A DNA stretch of 64,000 nt from Hormoscilla sp. GM7CHS1pb (lineage in GTDB: Bacteria; Cyanobacteriota; Cyanobacteriia; Cyanobacteriales; Desertifilaceae), in assembly GCA_014323675.1 (NCBI GenBank), contig JACONN010000002.1:2400001-2464000 (forward strand), given 5' to 3'. The translations under genes and the position numbers were made by a program. Below are positions 9,526-20,531 of the stretch, piece by piece. How positions within the stretch are numbered: position 1 is the first letter of the stretch; every line of letters starts with the position of its first letter. The notes under the pieces were generated by a model that was given only the letters and a program-made list of their open reading frames with translations, had not been told where the DNA came from and did not search any database.

Positions 9526-11081
9526 TTGGAAGACATGACTAAGAATTGGCTTGCTGACCTCGACCAAGACACAGAGAATCTCGACCCAAAAAGTCGGGAA
9601 GTTTTGCAGCGGTTACTCAATTACCTAGAAGACCTATACAGCCAAAACCTTGAATTGAAAGCTGACAATCAACGATTGAGAGATGAAATAGCCGCGCTCA
9701 AAGGGCACAAGGGAAAACCTGACATCAAACCTCAAGCCAAAGCTGATACTTCTAAAGCTGATACTTCTGCGGAGGCCAAACCAGAGCAGCCCAATAGTCG
9801 AGAGCGAAAAAAGAAAAAACCGAAAACCCCCCCCAGGAACGTCGCCAACTTATTCATATTGACAGAGAAGAGGTTATCAAACTGGCTCGGAGTAACTTGC
9901 CGTCAGATATCACCCATAGAGGCTACCGAGAAGTAACAATTCAAAATATTATATTTAAAACAGACACGGTTATTTATCGACTAGAAAGACTCTATTCACC
10001 TAGTACGGAGAAATTTTACGAAGCCCAGTTGCCGCAAGGATTAAAAGGCAAATCTTACGGGAGTGAACTCGAAGCATTTGTTCTCACTTTGTATTATCAG
10101 TTACGAGTGCCAGAAGAAAAGATTCTTAAATTGTTGCCGTCTCAGGGAATAGTAATCTCGGCGGGAAAAATATCTAACTTAATAACTCGGCAATATTTAA
10201 GAGAATTTACTGAAGAACGAAATGCTATTTTAGAAGCGGGACTGGGCAGTACCAGTTATCACCAAATTGATGATACGGGGATGCGGGTTAATGGGAAAAA
10301 TTGCTATGTATTCACACTCTGCAATCCTTACTATAGCAGTTTTTTTACCAGAGAGCGCAAAAACTCTGAAACAGTTCTCCAAATGTTAAACGAATTGCAG
10401 TTGGATCCAACTGAATTAGCAGTTGTTCAATCAGATGATTTAGTTGACAGTATTTTGCCTGACAAGAAGAAAAAGCAGCTCGGGGACTACATAGATATTT
10501 TGGTGGCTGATGACGCGGGACAATTTCACAACCAGACGAACCATCGTAGTTTATGCTGGATTCATGAAGGACGACACTACGAAAAGCTGACTCCTCTGGT
10601 TCCCTCTCATCAAAAAAGCCTGGCACAATTTCTCTCTTATTTTTGGATTTACTATTATCAACTCAAAGCCTATCAACAGCAAAGCACAGAAGAGCAGCGA
10701 CAACAAAAACTGTTGCTTGAAACCGAATTTGACAAATTGTTTTCCCGTCAAACCGGATACAGTGCTTTAGATCATAGAATTGATTTAACAAAACAGAAGA
10801 AGCCTTATTTACTATTAGTTCTAGATTTTCCTGAAGTTCCTCTTGACAATAATGAGGCAGAGCGGACAGTCCGGGAGTATGTGATTAAGCGCAAAATCTC
10901 CAATGGAACCCGCACTCTACAGGGGACTCAGGCGTGGGAAGTGTTTTTGGCTCTGGTTGACACCTGCCGCAAAAACGGAGTGAATTTTTATTCGTACATT
11001 AAGGATCGAATTTCCAAATCTTTCAAGATGCCAGCGTTGTCCACGCTAATTCAACAGATGCAGCCGCCAAAACCAACATAA
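9526..11081 (+). mobile_element. IS66-type transposase gene with one-base frameshift
   Basis: The transposase has an N-terminal coiled coil (LLNYLEDLYSQNLELKADN), then a DDE catalytic part with YHQIDDTGMRV, LVADDAGQFH and DNNEAERTVREYVIKR, typical of IS66 relatives. A C run near 9830 has eight C; nine would join KKPKTPPQERRQLIHID to the main frame at 9897. The first part alone ends at 9936. No accessory tnpA or tnpB genes are seen, so this is a single-gene variant or a partial element. Terminal repeats and target duplication were not identified. Confidence 0.8.
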
Positions 11082-11304
11082 ACATAAACCATTGACTCCA
11101 AGTCTCGCTTGTGTAGTTTCCACCTAAGCACCAAGGGTGTTACAGCTCCTTGTTATAAAGGACAGACTCATTAAGTGCGACATCAGCTCCTGTTTAAAAA
11201 GCTGCAGGAGCTACTCTCGTGTGGAAATCACTCCCCACCAACATATTGAGCAACTTCGAACGGGCAAACACTTTAGTGTTTACTGCGAACGTGGTAACTC
11301 TTGC
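11082..11304. other. Non-coding interval
   Basis: It contains one 25-bp palindrome at 11266-11290 whose loop is inverted (AAACACTTTAGTGTTT plus ACTGCGAAC). The right end of the IS66-type element should lie here. No gene seen. Confidence 0.4.
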
Positions 11305-12611
11305 TTACTCTACTTTTACGGCGAGCGTGTATTTTTGGGCCGTCCCAGATTTATTTACTACTGTGATGTAGTACTCCTCCGATGAGGGCAAGGTGCCCTC
11401 CCATGCACTTCCATCAGCTTCAAATATCCCATTCCCTGATGCTGTTTTTATCCTTAATACTACCGGATTATCCAGCGGTGAATTGACTTTAATCGACATT
11501 AACTGACCCGCAGCTGCATTCAAGACGTAGTGACTTTCCTCAAGCGATGCTAATTTTCTCCACTCAAGCGCGGCCTGACCCCCCGCCCGAAACTCGATCT
11601 TTTTTGCTGAGGGTAAAGATGGCGAGACAACTGCGATCGCCCCATCCGGTTCCGACTCCTCTTGTCGCGCGATCGCCCCTTGATCTAGGCAACTCTTCAG
11701 ATCGGCACCTCTGGCACAAGCATGTTCTGCCATCGCCGTCGCCACCCCATTAAATACCGGGGCCGTCCACTGACGACCAGCTGCCACCGAACCCGCCCGA
11801 TCGGCAATATCGATCGCCTTGGCCACCTCAATAATCGCGATCTGGGGACCGTACTCTGCGGCACGCTCAATCAGCGGATGCCAAGCTAGAGGAGAACCTT
11901 CCCGATCGCTTTTTCCACCCGCACTCTCGGCCCAATATTGGTCAGACCTTGCTGTCGGTAGAAGGGATCTATGTGAGATTGAATCCGATTTTCCCACTCA
12001 AAATCCCGTCGATGCAGTCCCGTTACTAGCATCTGCGGTCCGGGACGGGGGTTTGCCGCGCTGACAATGTGAGCGTCAGCGGTGAGAATCACTGTTTGCA
12101 CGTTACGATTGCCCTTATGTACCCCTGCAATAAAATGCTCTAGGGCCTGAAATCCTGCTAGATTTTCCCCATACATCTGAATCGTCGGCGTTAACACGTA
12201 AAACCCCAAGGCTTCCAAACGCTGCTTCATCTCCTGGGTGGTAATTTCATTCCACAGCTTGCCAATATGAGCGCCATCTACGGTGGCCCCAGCTTGCAGT
12301 TTGTTAGTGGTGTACTGCACGGGCAAGATGGCGATCGGTTTATCCGTATCGATCCGGATGGGCGCTACATCAGCGTGAGTCCAATTTCTCCCCGTGTAAT
12401 TGTATCTCACTCGATAAATCCCCTGCCCCACCTCATATTGGTAAAAACGATCATCATTGACAATGGAGACCGAGGCCAGTTCGATCGCAATCTCTGTCTG
12501 GCCGGGGGGGATCGGGTGGGAGTTTGGGAACTGATTCTCCAATGCCCCCGCTGAGGTGGAGACTCCGAGGTAAGCTATAGTGGCAACTGCCAGAGCAATT
12601 TTCTTGTTCAT
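11305..12611 (-). CDS. Exported protein with C-terminal PPC-like domain, one-base frameshift
   Basis: ATG 12611 begins a Sec signal peptide (MNKKIALAVATIAYLGV, cleavage near SAGA). The mature part contains TDKPIAILPVQYTTNK, and TVILTADAHIVSAANPRPGP suggests a ligand-binding or hydrolase-like fold that I cannot name. At about 11907 the frame breaks. One more G in the GGG run gives KAIGEGSPLAWHPLIE and continues to 11305. The C-terminal 90 residues (SHYVLNAAAGQLMSIKVN, YYITVVNKSGTAQKYTLAV) resemble the beta-sandwich domain found at the end of many cyanobacterial secreted proteins. Periplasmic or cell-surface location is expected. Confidence 0.65.
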
Positions 12612-12814
12612 GAACTCATCTTCTGATATTCTGGTTCTTGTCTTAACGATCGACCAAATTCTCACTCAGGATAAATTTACAATATTTATCTTGGGACTGT
12701 ATTCTACATCGTCTTACGGCTGCTCCTGCATGCGTTATATCTGTAGAAGTCCCGGGGAGCAATCTAGTTACCCCTAAATCCTGATTTCATCCTAATTTCA
12801 TTATCTCGATTCCT

Positions 12815-13117
12815 ATTAACAGAACCCAACTTCGTCAACTCCACTTCAAGTTGGCACCAATTATCATTTTGCCAGTGCTACTCACAGTCTTCACAGGTTC
12901 ATTGTTTCAGGTTGCTGTCCTGACTGGCAAGGGAAATGATTTTCTCTGGCTGTTAGAGTTACACAAAGGAAAATTTGGTCGGATTAACTTAGAGATGATT
13001 TATCCTTTTCTCAACGCCTTTGGTCTGCTGGCGTCCGCGTAGCGTGCGCGCAGCGCATTCGCCACTACGGGAATTACCATGTGGTTGCAGACTCGCCCTC
13101 GCAGAACCCGTTCTTAG
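12815..13117 (+). pseudogene. PepSY-like small membrane protein with repeat insertion
   Basis: The frame reads NRTQLRQLHFKLAPIIILPV, a membrane segment, then LLELHKGKFGRINLEMIYPF and a second hydrophobic region. This resembles the short PepSY-associated membrane proteins of cyanobacteria. There is no ATG; ATT 12815 or TTG 12851 could start it. Near 13030 a GC-rich repeat (GCGTAGCGTGCGCGCAGC) adds about 30 bp in frame but brings a TAG at 13040-13042. The natural end (ATTGITMWLQTRPRRTRS) still follows in the same frame to 13117. It is therefore a truncated or inactive gene. Confidence 0.5.
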
Positions 13118-13138
13118 AACTTATTTTATTTCAAATCC

Positions 13139-13390
13139 TTACTGCTTTGCCTTCGTTTTACCGAACAAAAACCACCATAATTCTCCGCCAATTAATGCCA
13201 AACCTCCCAGGGTAACTCCTACTTTTAGGGGTAAAGGTTGCTCAACTCGGGTAAATTTACTGCTGGGTTTCGCTGACTGTTCTGGGGTTACTTCAGAAAA
13301 ATCGGCAATGGACCCTCCGCTGCGCTTCGCCAGGGCCAGCCCCAATATCAGACCGAGAGAGTAACTGATAATTTTGGGCTTGCTTAACAT
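13139..13390 (-). CDS. Membrane-anchor part of a cupredoxin-type protein, lacking the copper domain
   Basis: 83 residues from ATG 13390, preceded by AGGAGGAGG. There is an N-terminal hydrophobic stretch and a second one (VGVTLGGLALIGGELWWFLF). From memory, homologues next to copper ATPases continue into a cupredoxin domain; here the protein stops at GKTKAKQ. It lies 14 bp downstream of the copper ATPase on the same strand, so it is probably in the same operon. The missing domain may mean truncation. Function is inferred from context. Confidence 0.55.
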   Translation of the reverse strand: MLSKPKIISYSLGLILGLALAKRSGGSIADFSEVTPEQSAKPSSKFTRVEQPLPLKVGVTLGGLALIGGELWWFLFGKTKAKQ

Positions 13391-13404
13391 TATTATACCT
13401 CCTC

Positions 13405-15672
13405 CTAAACATGAATTTGGGGCTGAAACTTGCGCAAGCGCAGGGCATTCGTGACCACAGAAACGGAACTCAATGCCATCGCTGCACCGGCAATAACTGG
13501 GTTGAGCAGCCAGCCAAAGAATGGGTAAAGAATTCCTGCTGCTATGGGAATGCCACAAACATTGTAAATATAGGCAAAGAATAGATTTTGACGGATATTT
13601 TTCATGGTAGCATGGCTCAGTTGGATGGCAGCGATAATGCTGCGTAAGTCCCCAGAAATTAAGGTAATGTCGCTAGCCGCGATCGCTACATCGGTGCCCG
13701 TACCAATGGCAATGCCCACAGAAGCTTGTGCTAAGGCCGGGGCATCGTTAATGCCATCCCCTACCATAGCCACAATTTTACCTTCTGCTTGTAGGGCTTT
13801 GATTTGTGCTGCTTTTTGGTCCGGACGCACTTGGGCAATGACTCTGGTAATCCCCACTTCTCGCCCGATCGCCTCAGCAGTTTGGCGATTATCTCCGGTC
13901 AGCATCACCACCTCTAATTTCATCCGCTTTAATGCTTTAACTGCTTCGGTAGAGTCTGGTTTGAGGGCATCTGCTATCCCGACTAATCCCGCAAGTTCCT
14001 TGTCAACAGCGATCCAAGCCGTTGTCTTGGCCTGGGCCTCCCAATCTTCACCCATTGATGCTAAAGATTTAGTATCTATTGACAAGTCATCCATCCAACG
14101 TTGGGTGCCAATTTGCACCAGGCGATCGCCCACAATCCCTTGCACCCCCATCCCGGGAATGGCGGCAAAGTTCTGTACTTTCGGAAGGGGCCCGGTGACG
14201 CCCTGCGATCGGGCATATTGCACTACCGCTGCTGCGAGGGGATGTTCGGAATTTTGTTCGACTGCTGCGGCTAAACTCAGCAGTTTAATTTCATTGCTAT
14301 CTGCCGTGCCTTTGACAGTAACATAGTTGGTGACGCTGGGTTTACCTTCAGTGATGGTGCCAGTTTTATCCAAGACGATCGCCTGAATTTTATGAGCCAG
14401 TTCCAAACAAGAGGCATCCTTAATTAAAATCCCATTTTCGGCCCCTTTGCCAGTACCCACCATAATCGCAGTCGGGGTGGCTAAACCCAGGGCGCAGGGA
14501 CAGGCGATAATCAAGACGCTGACAGTGGCGATCGTGGCCAGGGTGAAGTTACCCGTGACATTAAACCAGATGACGAAGGTGGCAATGGCGATCGCCATCA
14601 CAGCGGGCACGAACCAGGCCGTTATCCGATCGGCCAACTGCTGAATGGGTGCTTTAGAACCTTGGGCCTCTCGTACCAACTTCACGATCTGGGCCAAGAC
14701 TGTATCCTTACCCACCCGGGAGGCCCGTAACTGAAAACTTCCCGTCTTATTAATCGTCCCCCCGATCGCCTCATCTCCGGGTTTTTTGGCGACCGGAATG
14801 GGTTCTCCGGTCACCATCGATTCATCTACCTGAGAAGTCCCTGCAATTACCTCGCCGTCAACGGGAATTTTTTCCCCAGGACGGACGACCACTATATCCT
14901 CAACCACTACTTCCTGAATGGGAATCTCTACCGACTCTCCATTGCGCATCACTCGTGCAGTTTTTGCTTGCAACCCCATCAGTTTGCGGATCGCTTCCGA
15001 AGTTTGTCCCTTAGCGCGACTTTCCAGCAACCGCCCCAGGAGAATCAGGGTAATAATTACCACCGCCGCTTCGTAGTATACTTCCGGTTGCAAACCCCGA
15101 TCCAGAAATAAACTCGGGAAAAACGTAGCCAACAGGGAATACAAATAAGCTGCGCCCGTTCCCAAGGCCACTAAGGTATTCATATCCGCTGTACGACGTT
15201 TGCCAGCTTTCCAGGCCCCGACAAAAAAGCCCTTGCCACACCAAACCATAACAGGTACGCTCAACAGAAGCTGTACCCAGGCATCGTGCATCCATGTGGG
15301 AATAAAGGGCAAATGCAGTCCGGTCATTGCTGGCAAAGAACCCACCACTAGCAGCATACTGATAATACCTCCCCAGAGCACTTTGCGGGTTAACTCTTTT
15401 TGTTCCGCCTGCTGGGCCCTCTTCTCAGTATCTTCTTCAACTCCGCCCATTTCCTGTAGAGGAAAGGCGCTATAACCCGCCTCTGTTACCGCCTGGCCGA
15501 TCGTTTCCAGGTTGGTTTCCTGGGGATTATACTTAACGGTAGCTTGGGACATGGCGAAGTTGACATGACATTCCCTCACCCCCCTCACCCCTTGGATCGC
15601 CCCTTCGATGGTAGCCGCACAAGAAGCACAACCCATGCCTTTTAACTGGAGATTTGCTGTTTCCATTGTCAT
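13405..15672 (-). CDS. copA: Copper-translocating P1B-type ATPase
   Basis: A 755-residue membrane pump. One N-terminal heavy-metal-binding domain has GMGCASC. Eight membrane helices are expected, with the CPC motif in [13 protein letters not shown], the phosphorylation site [10 protein letters not shown], the TGE motif in [21 protein letters not shown] in the nucleotide domain, and the hinge [14 protein letters not shown]. These features assign it to Cu(I) transporters (CopA/PacS/CtaA type). Thylakoid versus plasma membrane cannot be decided. A duplicated segment boundary lies only 19 bp upstream of the start, so its native promoter may have been replaced. Confidence 0.93.
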   Translation of the reverse strand: MTMETANLQLKGMGCASCAATIEGAIQGVRGVRECHVNFAMSQATVKYNPQETNLETIGQAVTEAGYSAFPLQEMGGVEEDTEKRAQQAEQKELTRKVLWGGIISMLLVVGSLPAMTGLHLPFIPTWMHDAWVQLLLSVPVMVWCGKGFFVGAWKAGKRRTADMNTLVALGTGAAYLYSLLATFFPSLFLDRGLQPEVYYEAAVVIITLILLGRLLESRAKGQTSEAIRKLMGLQAKTARVMRNGESVEIPIQEVVVEDIVVVRPGEKIPVDGEVIAGTSQVDESMVTGEPIPVAKKPGDEAIGGTINKTGSFQLRASRVGKDTVLAQIVKLVREAQGSKAPIQQLADRITAWFVPAVMAIAIATFVIWFNVTGNFTLATIATVSVLIIACPCALGLATPTAIMVGTGKGAENGILIKDASCLELAHKIQAIVLDKTGTITEGKPSVTNYVTVKGTADSNEIKLLSLAAAVEQNSEHPLAAAVVQYARSQGVTGPLPKVQNFAAIPGMGVQGIVGDRLVQIGTQRWMDDLSIDTKSLASMGEDWEAQAKTTAWIAVDKELAGLVGIADALKPDSTEAVKALKRMKLEVVMLTGDNRQTAEAIGREVGITRVIAQVRPDQKAAQIKALQAEGKIVAMVGDGINDAPALAQASVGIAIGTGTDVAIAASDITLISGDLRSIIAAIQLSHATMKNIRQNLFFAYIYNVCGIPIAAGILYPFFGWLLNPVIAGAAMALSSVSVVTNALRLRKFQPQIHV

Positions 15673-15891
15673 GACAGTTTACAAAACACTTTATGAAACG
15701 GCGATCCGATTCAACGCCACCTTTGCCAAGGCTCATTTTAACCTGGGCATGACCCTGCCCCACTCCGCCTCCCGATCGCACCCTACCCCCGGCGATCGCG
15801 CCCCACATTAACCGAGTTTCGATGTCTCTGAGGAGCTTTCGGTGTTCCCCAGGGGCGCTAGTCGCACTACCCGGGGAACACCGAACTCGCA

Positions 15892-16677
15892 CTACCCCAG
15901 AGACATCAAGTCTGGGTCAATATTCAACTCACGCAGTTTTGCTGCTAGCCGTTCGGCTCGTTGCTCGGCTTCTTGAAGTCGCTGTTGAGCTGCCGCTGCT
16001 TCCTCATCAGGAGTTAAAATCAATTCACCATCAGATGTAAACCACCGCAACCACAGACGGTTAACACCTTTATAACTGCCCCGCCACAAGCCTAAACTCA
16101 GCTCCAGCTGTAAAATCGGCAAATGCCCGTCAGTCAACGAAACTGGTTCGTATTGACCGGCTACTAGATGAAATGCCTGGAATTCATCTTTTTCCCGACT
16201 GAACACTATGTAGTAAGGCACTTGCAGTATTTGCTCGTATACTTGCCACTTGGTAGGCGGGTTTCCCGGTTGGCGCACCGTCCGTCCCAAATCTTCATTT
16301 TCCGTACTGGGCGATAATAGCTCAACGATCGCAAATGGACTCACCAGTTCTTGCCAGATCACGTAGCTATCCCGCAGATCGCGGCCTTCATAGAGTCGCT
16401 CTACTCCTACCACCGCAAACCAATCTGGGCGTTTGTACCAATTGAGATTGCGGAGATCGTAGTAAATGTTGAGGTCGGATGCCACAAACACTTGCTCCGA
16501 GGCAATATTCCTCGGTTTGAAAGTGTCTTCCAACAGCGTTGACTGTAGTCCGTGATATTGGTCTGGCATGGAGATCTCCTCGGGATCTTCGCTGGGCAGG
16601 TCGTACATTGTCGGCAAGGTCTGCCGAGGGGAAAGAGGCGGATGGGATTGGGTGGGTAGCGTTGCTAGTTTGTTCAT
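15892..16677 (-). CDS. Uma2 family (DUF820) endonuclease-like protein, copy 1
   Basis: 261 residues from ATG 16677. The PD-(D/E)XK-type core is visible as DWFAVVGVER, SPFAIVELLSPSTENEDLG, then KWQVYEQILQVPYYIVF. The C-terminus is a charged coiled coil rich in Ala, Glu and Arg. Uma2 proteins are very abundant in cyanobacteria and their role is unsettled. It is nearly identical to the gene at 37817, which has 14 more residues in the coiled coil. Recent duplication is implied. Confidence 0.88.
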   Translation of the reverse strand: MNKLATLPTQSHPPLSPRQTLPTMYDLPSEDPEEISMPDQYHGLQSTLLEDTFKPRNIASEQVFVASDLNIYYDLRNLNWYKRPDWFAVVGVERLYEGRDLRDSYVIWQELVSPFAIVELLSPSTENEDLGRTVRQPGNPPTKWQVYEQILQVPYYIVFSREKDEFQAFHLVAGQYEPVSLTDGHLPILQLELSLGLWRGSYKGVNRLWLRWFTSDGELILTPDEEAAAAQQRLQEAEQRAERLAAKLRELNIDPDLMSLG

Positions 16678-16719
16678 TGCCAATCTTCTACTAGGGTATC
16701 TTCTCTATTTTAATATCCG

Positions 16720-16844
16720 ATTTTGGAGTTTGCGCGGAGTGCATCGAAGGCCACGGCATTAATAGCATCGAGCAGTTTCTGTTGAATGCAGCTATGTTGT
16801 CCTTGGGGCATGGACTTTTGTGACACTTGACCGTTGATACTCAC
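16720..16844 (-). pseudogene. Truncated Uma2 gene fragment, copy 1
   Basis: The minus strand reads a piece like the Uma2 gene at 36038 (INGQV, QKSMPQGQHS, IQQKLLDAINAVA), then breaks into a repeat (CTCCGCGCAAACTCC). The same fragment lies at 37556-37660. It is the upstream end of the segmental duplication. Confidence 0.7.
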
Positions 16845-17375
16845 CTAGGCTCCGGGAACCCTCCTCGCAGCGGAAGGGGCCTGGAGCGTGCGAATCGCCC
16901 GACATCCGCTATTATACCATTTTGGAAAAACAATGCTACAATTAGTTTAATATCCTCTTTTTAGTCGGTATAACACCGACTGAGCGCTATCGGCCTTTGG
17001 GTTTGAACCGGAAGGTGTCGAGTCGGTAGTGTTCAGGAGATGTCCCCGAGGTAGTGCGGTTAACGCTCGATACTTATCCGCCCGTAGCGGAGGGGGCGTT
17101 ATGGCGCACCGTGAGGCAAAAATCGGCGCTCCCGGGATATACCTCGACCCCACCGGACTGAGGGACCACGATAAGTAGTTCGTAGTTCGACCTTGGACAC
17201 CAGAAAGCTTCAAATTACCACAGAGCAAAGGTTATCGTCTTGTTGACTTAAAAATCCAATCTAAATAATTATGCCTTACTACTTACACCTGGTGGCGGGT
17301 GAAGTACTCTCCATGCAGAGGTTGAAAGCCGCCACAGTTCCGGTCTAGCCTGCCGACATGAAAGCCGACTTGGTC
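16845..17375. other. Non-coding interval
   Basis: No convincing gene. It contains a GC-rich repeat piece (CCCGTAGCGGAGGGGGCGTT) also seen near 26228. A short open stretch near 17185-17265 (ESFKLPQSKGYRLVDLKIQS) may be a gene remnant that I cannot identify. Confidence 0.4.
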
Positions 17376-17400
17376 ACATAGTAAGCGTGACATGTGAAAG

Positions 17401-17652
17401 GTAAGCATGACATGTCACATAGTAAGCATGACATGTCACATAGTAAGCATGACATGTCACATAGTAAGCATGACATGTCACATAGTAAGCATGACATGTC
17501 ACGTAGTAAGCATGACATGTCACGTAGTAAGCATGACATGTCACGTAGTAAGCATGACATGTCACGTAGTAAGCATGACATGTCACGTAGTAAGCATGAC
17601 ATGTCAGATAGTAAGCATGACATGTCACGTAGTAAGCATGACATGTCACTTA
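17401..17652. repeat. 21-bp minisatellite, twelve units
   Basis: Twelve consecutive 21-bp units start GTAAGCATGACATGTCA. Units 1-4 end CATA, units 5-9 and 11 end CGTA, unit 10 ends GATA and unit 12 ends CTTA. Degenerate units flank both sides. Each unit contains the palindrome GACATGTC. Because 21 is a multiple of three and no unit holds a stop in several frames, spurious ORFs arise on both strands (KHDMSRS, CHAYYVT repeats). No start site or flanking gene supports translation. Confidence 0.95.
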
Positions 17653-17889
17653 GTAAGCCCCGGCATCAGTTAATTATCGGCGCTCGTGAAGAATGTATGT
17701 ACTGCCGTGCCCCGGTGCCTCAGGCGTTCCCAGGCGGGAGCCAGGGAAAAATGCGATCGCGCAAATTGTATTTCTGGGCAGGGCATAGTATAATGCAGAC
17801 CGCCCTTTATTAGCGCCTACGACTTGATGGACCGCTGTCATCTGAATGGGTTATGCTTGCAAGATGATAAACCTAAATATGTCACGGCC

Positions 17890-18050
17890 TTGGCGGAAAC
17901 GGATAGTCCTTATGATGAGGAGATCGCCTGTTTGCAGGAGGCGATCGAGAAGGAACCGGACAATGCCGATGCCCATAATAGTTTGGGTTTTGTCTACAGT
18001 CAAAGGCGGGAGTTAGAAAAGGCGAGCGGCCATTATGAAAGGGTGCATCC
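17890..18050 (+). pseudogene. TPR protein remnant
   Basis: The frame reads YDEEIACLQEAIEKEPDNAD, then AHNSLGFVYSQRRELEKASG, one and a half tetratricopeptide motifs. It is cut at about 18045 by GGGTGCATCCCACTTTCGC, which matches part of the small element at 21589-21640. A broken condensation-domain gene then follows directly. Confidence 0.5.
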
Positions 18051-18061
18051 CACTTTCGCAA

Positions 18062-19232
18062 GGGCTTGTCCAAGAGCGTCACCCACGGCTTAATTCTCGG
18101 ATCCTGGGAGACTTGGATAATCTCCGTTTTGAAACGGGAGCCAAAAAGATTCCTTTGCGGGTTGTCGATCGGCAGCACTCTGAACAATTGCAAGAAACAC
18201 TTACCGAAGAACTGAACACCAAAATAGAGAGCTACGAAGTGCTGTTGCGAGCTGTACTTGTTAAAGAGCAGAATGAAAACAGTGCTAGCCATCTAATAAT
18301 CACAATACATCATGCCATCACCGACGGATTATCGAGTATCCAGTTATTTATATTCAGAAATCTTGACCTACTGCCAAAAAATTGCCTCTGGGGAACCTCA
18401 CTCTCCAGTGCCCAGCTTAGAAGTGCTTCCCCCTGTCGATGAGTTATTGCCCGCCTCAACAAAAGGCTTCAGAGGTAATCTCAATAGCCTGTTGTTTGTG
18501 CTGGGATTTCAGTTAAAACAGCTTTGGCACCGACCAGAAACCTTGAGTTTTGAGAAGACTGTACCCATTGAAGAACGCCGTTCTGGCATAGTTTGCAGAC
18601 AGTTGGATGCAGAATTTACCCAACAGCTGATTCTACGTTGCCGTCAAGAAAAGACAACAGTACAAGGTGCCTTAAACGCGGCGATGATGTTTGCAGCAGC
18701 AAAAAAAATAAGAGCCGGGCAGAAAACGCGAGTACACTGCTATACCGCTATTGATTTGCGCAAACGCTTGAAACCATTGGTCCGCAAGGAAAACCTGGGG
18801 GTAGTGGTTTCCAGTCTAGCGTCATTTTACACTCTAGGCACAAATACATCATTCTGGGAATTAGCGCGGGATGTGAGGCAACAGCTGGAAATTGGCTTAA
18901 AGGGCAATGATATCTTCAGCCAAGTATTGATGATGAGGAATAGTGTCGAGTTCGCGATCGCCCGCTCTCATAAATCATCTGCGACAGTGAGTATCACCAA
19001 TGTTGGTCGAGTAAACATTCCCAGAGTTTACGGTCAATTTGAACTGTCCCAAATCAGTTTCATTCCGGCAGTGGCTGCATTTGGGGGTGTTTTTTCGGCT
19101 GCTGTTACAACCTTTGAGACCCAAATGTTTTTGAATTTCCCCTTCTCTGAGCCAGCACTCAGCCAGGAAACGATGGAGACTTTAGTAGATAGCTTTATGT
19201 CCTTTCTGGTTGATGCTAGCAAGGGAAGATAA
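18062..19232 (+). pseudogene. NRPS condensation-domain-like acyltransferase, 5'-truncated and frameshifted
   Basis: The gene encodes the condensation-domain acyltransferase fold. The active-site motif is HHAITDG in IITIHHAITDGLSS. The start is missing: the first recognisable residues are VQERHPRLNSRILGD, roughly 60 residues into such proteins, directly after a repeat fragment. Near 18349 one extra T separates DGLSSIQL from LYSEILTYCQKIASG. The remainder reads to 19232, with NLGVVVSSLASFYTLG and ATVSITNVGRVNIP typical of free-standing condensation-like enzymes. No carrier or adenylation domain is nearby. It is likely inactive. Confidence 0.72.
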
Positions 19233-19267
19233 GGGAAGATAAGCGCGCTTTGCGCTTACGGAGAACC

Positions 19268-19933
19268 TCAAGTTGATTCTAAACCCTTTTTCGCTTCTGT
19301 CGCGACTTGTTCGACTTCATCTTGTGCTAAACTTTCTAGAATAGAGCGAGCTTCTGGGCCACCCAAGCGGTTCAGAGCTAGCACTACCCGGTAACGGACT
19401 TGCCAATCTGAATTGGTTGCAAAAGGACTCAACAGGGTAACCCCACGGGAATCTCCTAATTCTCCTAAGGAACTAATAGCAGCAGTTTTGACAATGTCTG
19501 TTTCTGAGTTAATAGCATCAGCCAGGATATCGAAGCCACGAGGGTCTCCCATTTCCCCTAAAGTTGCCACGATGCTGAGTTTCAGCAGCCACTCTTCAGT
19601 AGTTTGGTATACTTGTTCTAGGTCGCTGAAAGCCTCAGTTAACTTGAGAGCACCCAAAGCGTCAGCAGCGGCGGCTTTCACATCCGTTTCCGGATCGTTG
19701 AAGAGCCGATCTCGCAATATCTGCAAAGACTTCTGTAAATCTTGCTGCCCCAGAATCGCCATCTGGCTCGCGGCTGCATAGCGGATTCTCACATTATTGT
19801 CAACAATTAAAGGTTGAATCATCTCAAACGCGATCGCCTCTTCCACTTGGCGCAGTTGATTCAGTCCCTTCAGGCGATCGCCGTAATCTTCAGAACTCAG
19901 TAATTTGGCCACCGACTCAGGAGTTATTGTCAT
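19268..19933 (-). CDS. nblB: HEAT-repeat protein, NblB-like
   Basis: 221 residues made almost entirely of HEAT/PBS-lyase repeats of about 31 residues (VRIRYAAASQMAILG, TDVKAAAADALGALKL, LLKLSIVATLGEMGD, TDIVKTAAISSLGELGD, WQVRYRVVLALNRLGG). Length and repeat pattern match NblB, linked to phycobilisome degradation and chlorophyll protein turnover. Bilin lyases of the CpcE/F type share the fold, but no phycobiliprotein gene is adjacent. The symbol is a family-level call. Confidence 0.72.
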   Translation of the reverse strand: MTITPESVAKLLSSEDYGDRLKGLNQLRQVEEAIAFEMIQPLIVDNNVRIRYAAASQMAILGQQDLQKSLQILRDRLFNDPETDVKAAAADALGALKLTEAFSDLEQVYQTTEEWLLKLSIVATLGEMGDPRGFDILADAINSETDIVKTAAISSLGELGDSRGVTLLSPFATNSDWQVRYRVVLALNRLGGPEARSILESLAQDEVEQVATEAKKGLEST

Positions 19934-19978
19934 TTGTTAATTGCTAATTGTTAATTGTTAATTGCCATGAACCACGAA

Positions 19979-20443
19979 CTATTCTTGACTTGCCGCCATT
20001 GAGCCGATAATATCTCCACGGGTGAGGATGCCAATCAACTTACCAGCATCGTCCAGTACGGGCAAGCGATGGATGTGGTGTTTTTGCATCAACTGGGCCG
20101 CTGCACGCAGGGGTTTATCCGGTTTAACAGAAATAGGGCGATCGCTCATCACCTCCTTAACCGTCAGTCCCATGGCCTTCCGCAAATCCTTTTCATAGGT
20201 AGCGGGATTTTCCAGATAAATTATGCTATCCAACAGCATGATATAGGGAGGAGGTTCTACCCCTGTTTCCTGCCACAATAGATCGCTATCAGAGATCACC
20301 CCCACCAATTTTCCTTCCCCATCTACAACCGGCAGACCGCTAATATGTCGGTCTGCCAGAATTTTAATAGCCTGCTTCAGAGAAGTTTCAGGCTGTACCA
20401 CGATCGGATCGCGGGTCATAACATCAGCAACAGTTTTGGGCAT
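19979..20443 (-). CDS. CBS-domain pair protein
   Basis: 154 residues with two CBS motifs. The first has ADVMTRDPIVVQPETSLKQA and HISGLPVVDGEGKLVGVISD. The second has VKEVMSDRPISVKPDKPLR and HIHRLPVLDDAGKLIGILTR. Such stand-alone pairs bind adenine nucleotides and act as energy sensors; the partner is unknown. The stop is separated from the next gene by heptamer repeats. Confidence 0.88.
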   Translation of the reverse strand: MPKTVADVMTRDPIVVQPETSLKQAIKILADRHISGLPVVDGEGKLVGVISDSDLLWQETGVEPPPYIMLLDSIIYLENPATYEKDLRKAMGLTVKEVMSDRPISVKPDKPLRAAAQLMQKHHIHRLPVLDDAGKLIGILTRGDIIGSMAASQE

Positions 20444-20531
20444 ATTCTGTATTGTTAATTGTTAGTTGTTAGTTGTGGGTTGTTAGTTGACCACTGACTT
20501 GGCCGCTGACCACTGGCCGCTGACAGTAGGT

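Larger units (their letters stand above)
15691..16844. repeat. Segmental duplication, copy 1 (Uma2 locus)
   Basis: This block matches 37556-39000 in opposite orientation. From its high-coordinate end it holds a truncated Uma2 fragment, a complete Uma2 gene and a TPR-like remnant (AIRFNATFAKAHFNLGM at 15700-15755). Copy 2 has extra insertions: a palindrome, a 42-bp in-gene expansion and about 190 bp downstream of the gene. Confidence 0.85.

Noticed and set aside
13604-14326. Long plus-strand frame opposite the copper ATPase
   Set aside because: Antisense shadow of a strongly conserved gene; composition is that of reversed codons.
17376-17655. CRISPR array
   Set aside because: The units are contiguous 21-bp repeats without spacers, and no cas gene is nearby.
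17345-17813. Repeat-coded proteins on both strands of the minisatellite
   Set aside because: They arise because the unit length is a multiple of three and lacks stops; no ribosome site, conserved start or domain supports them.
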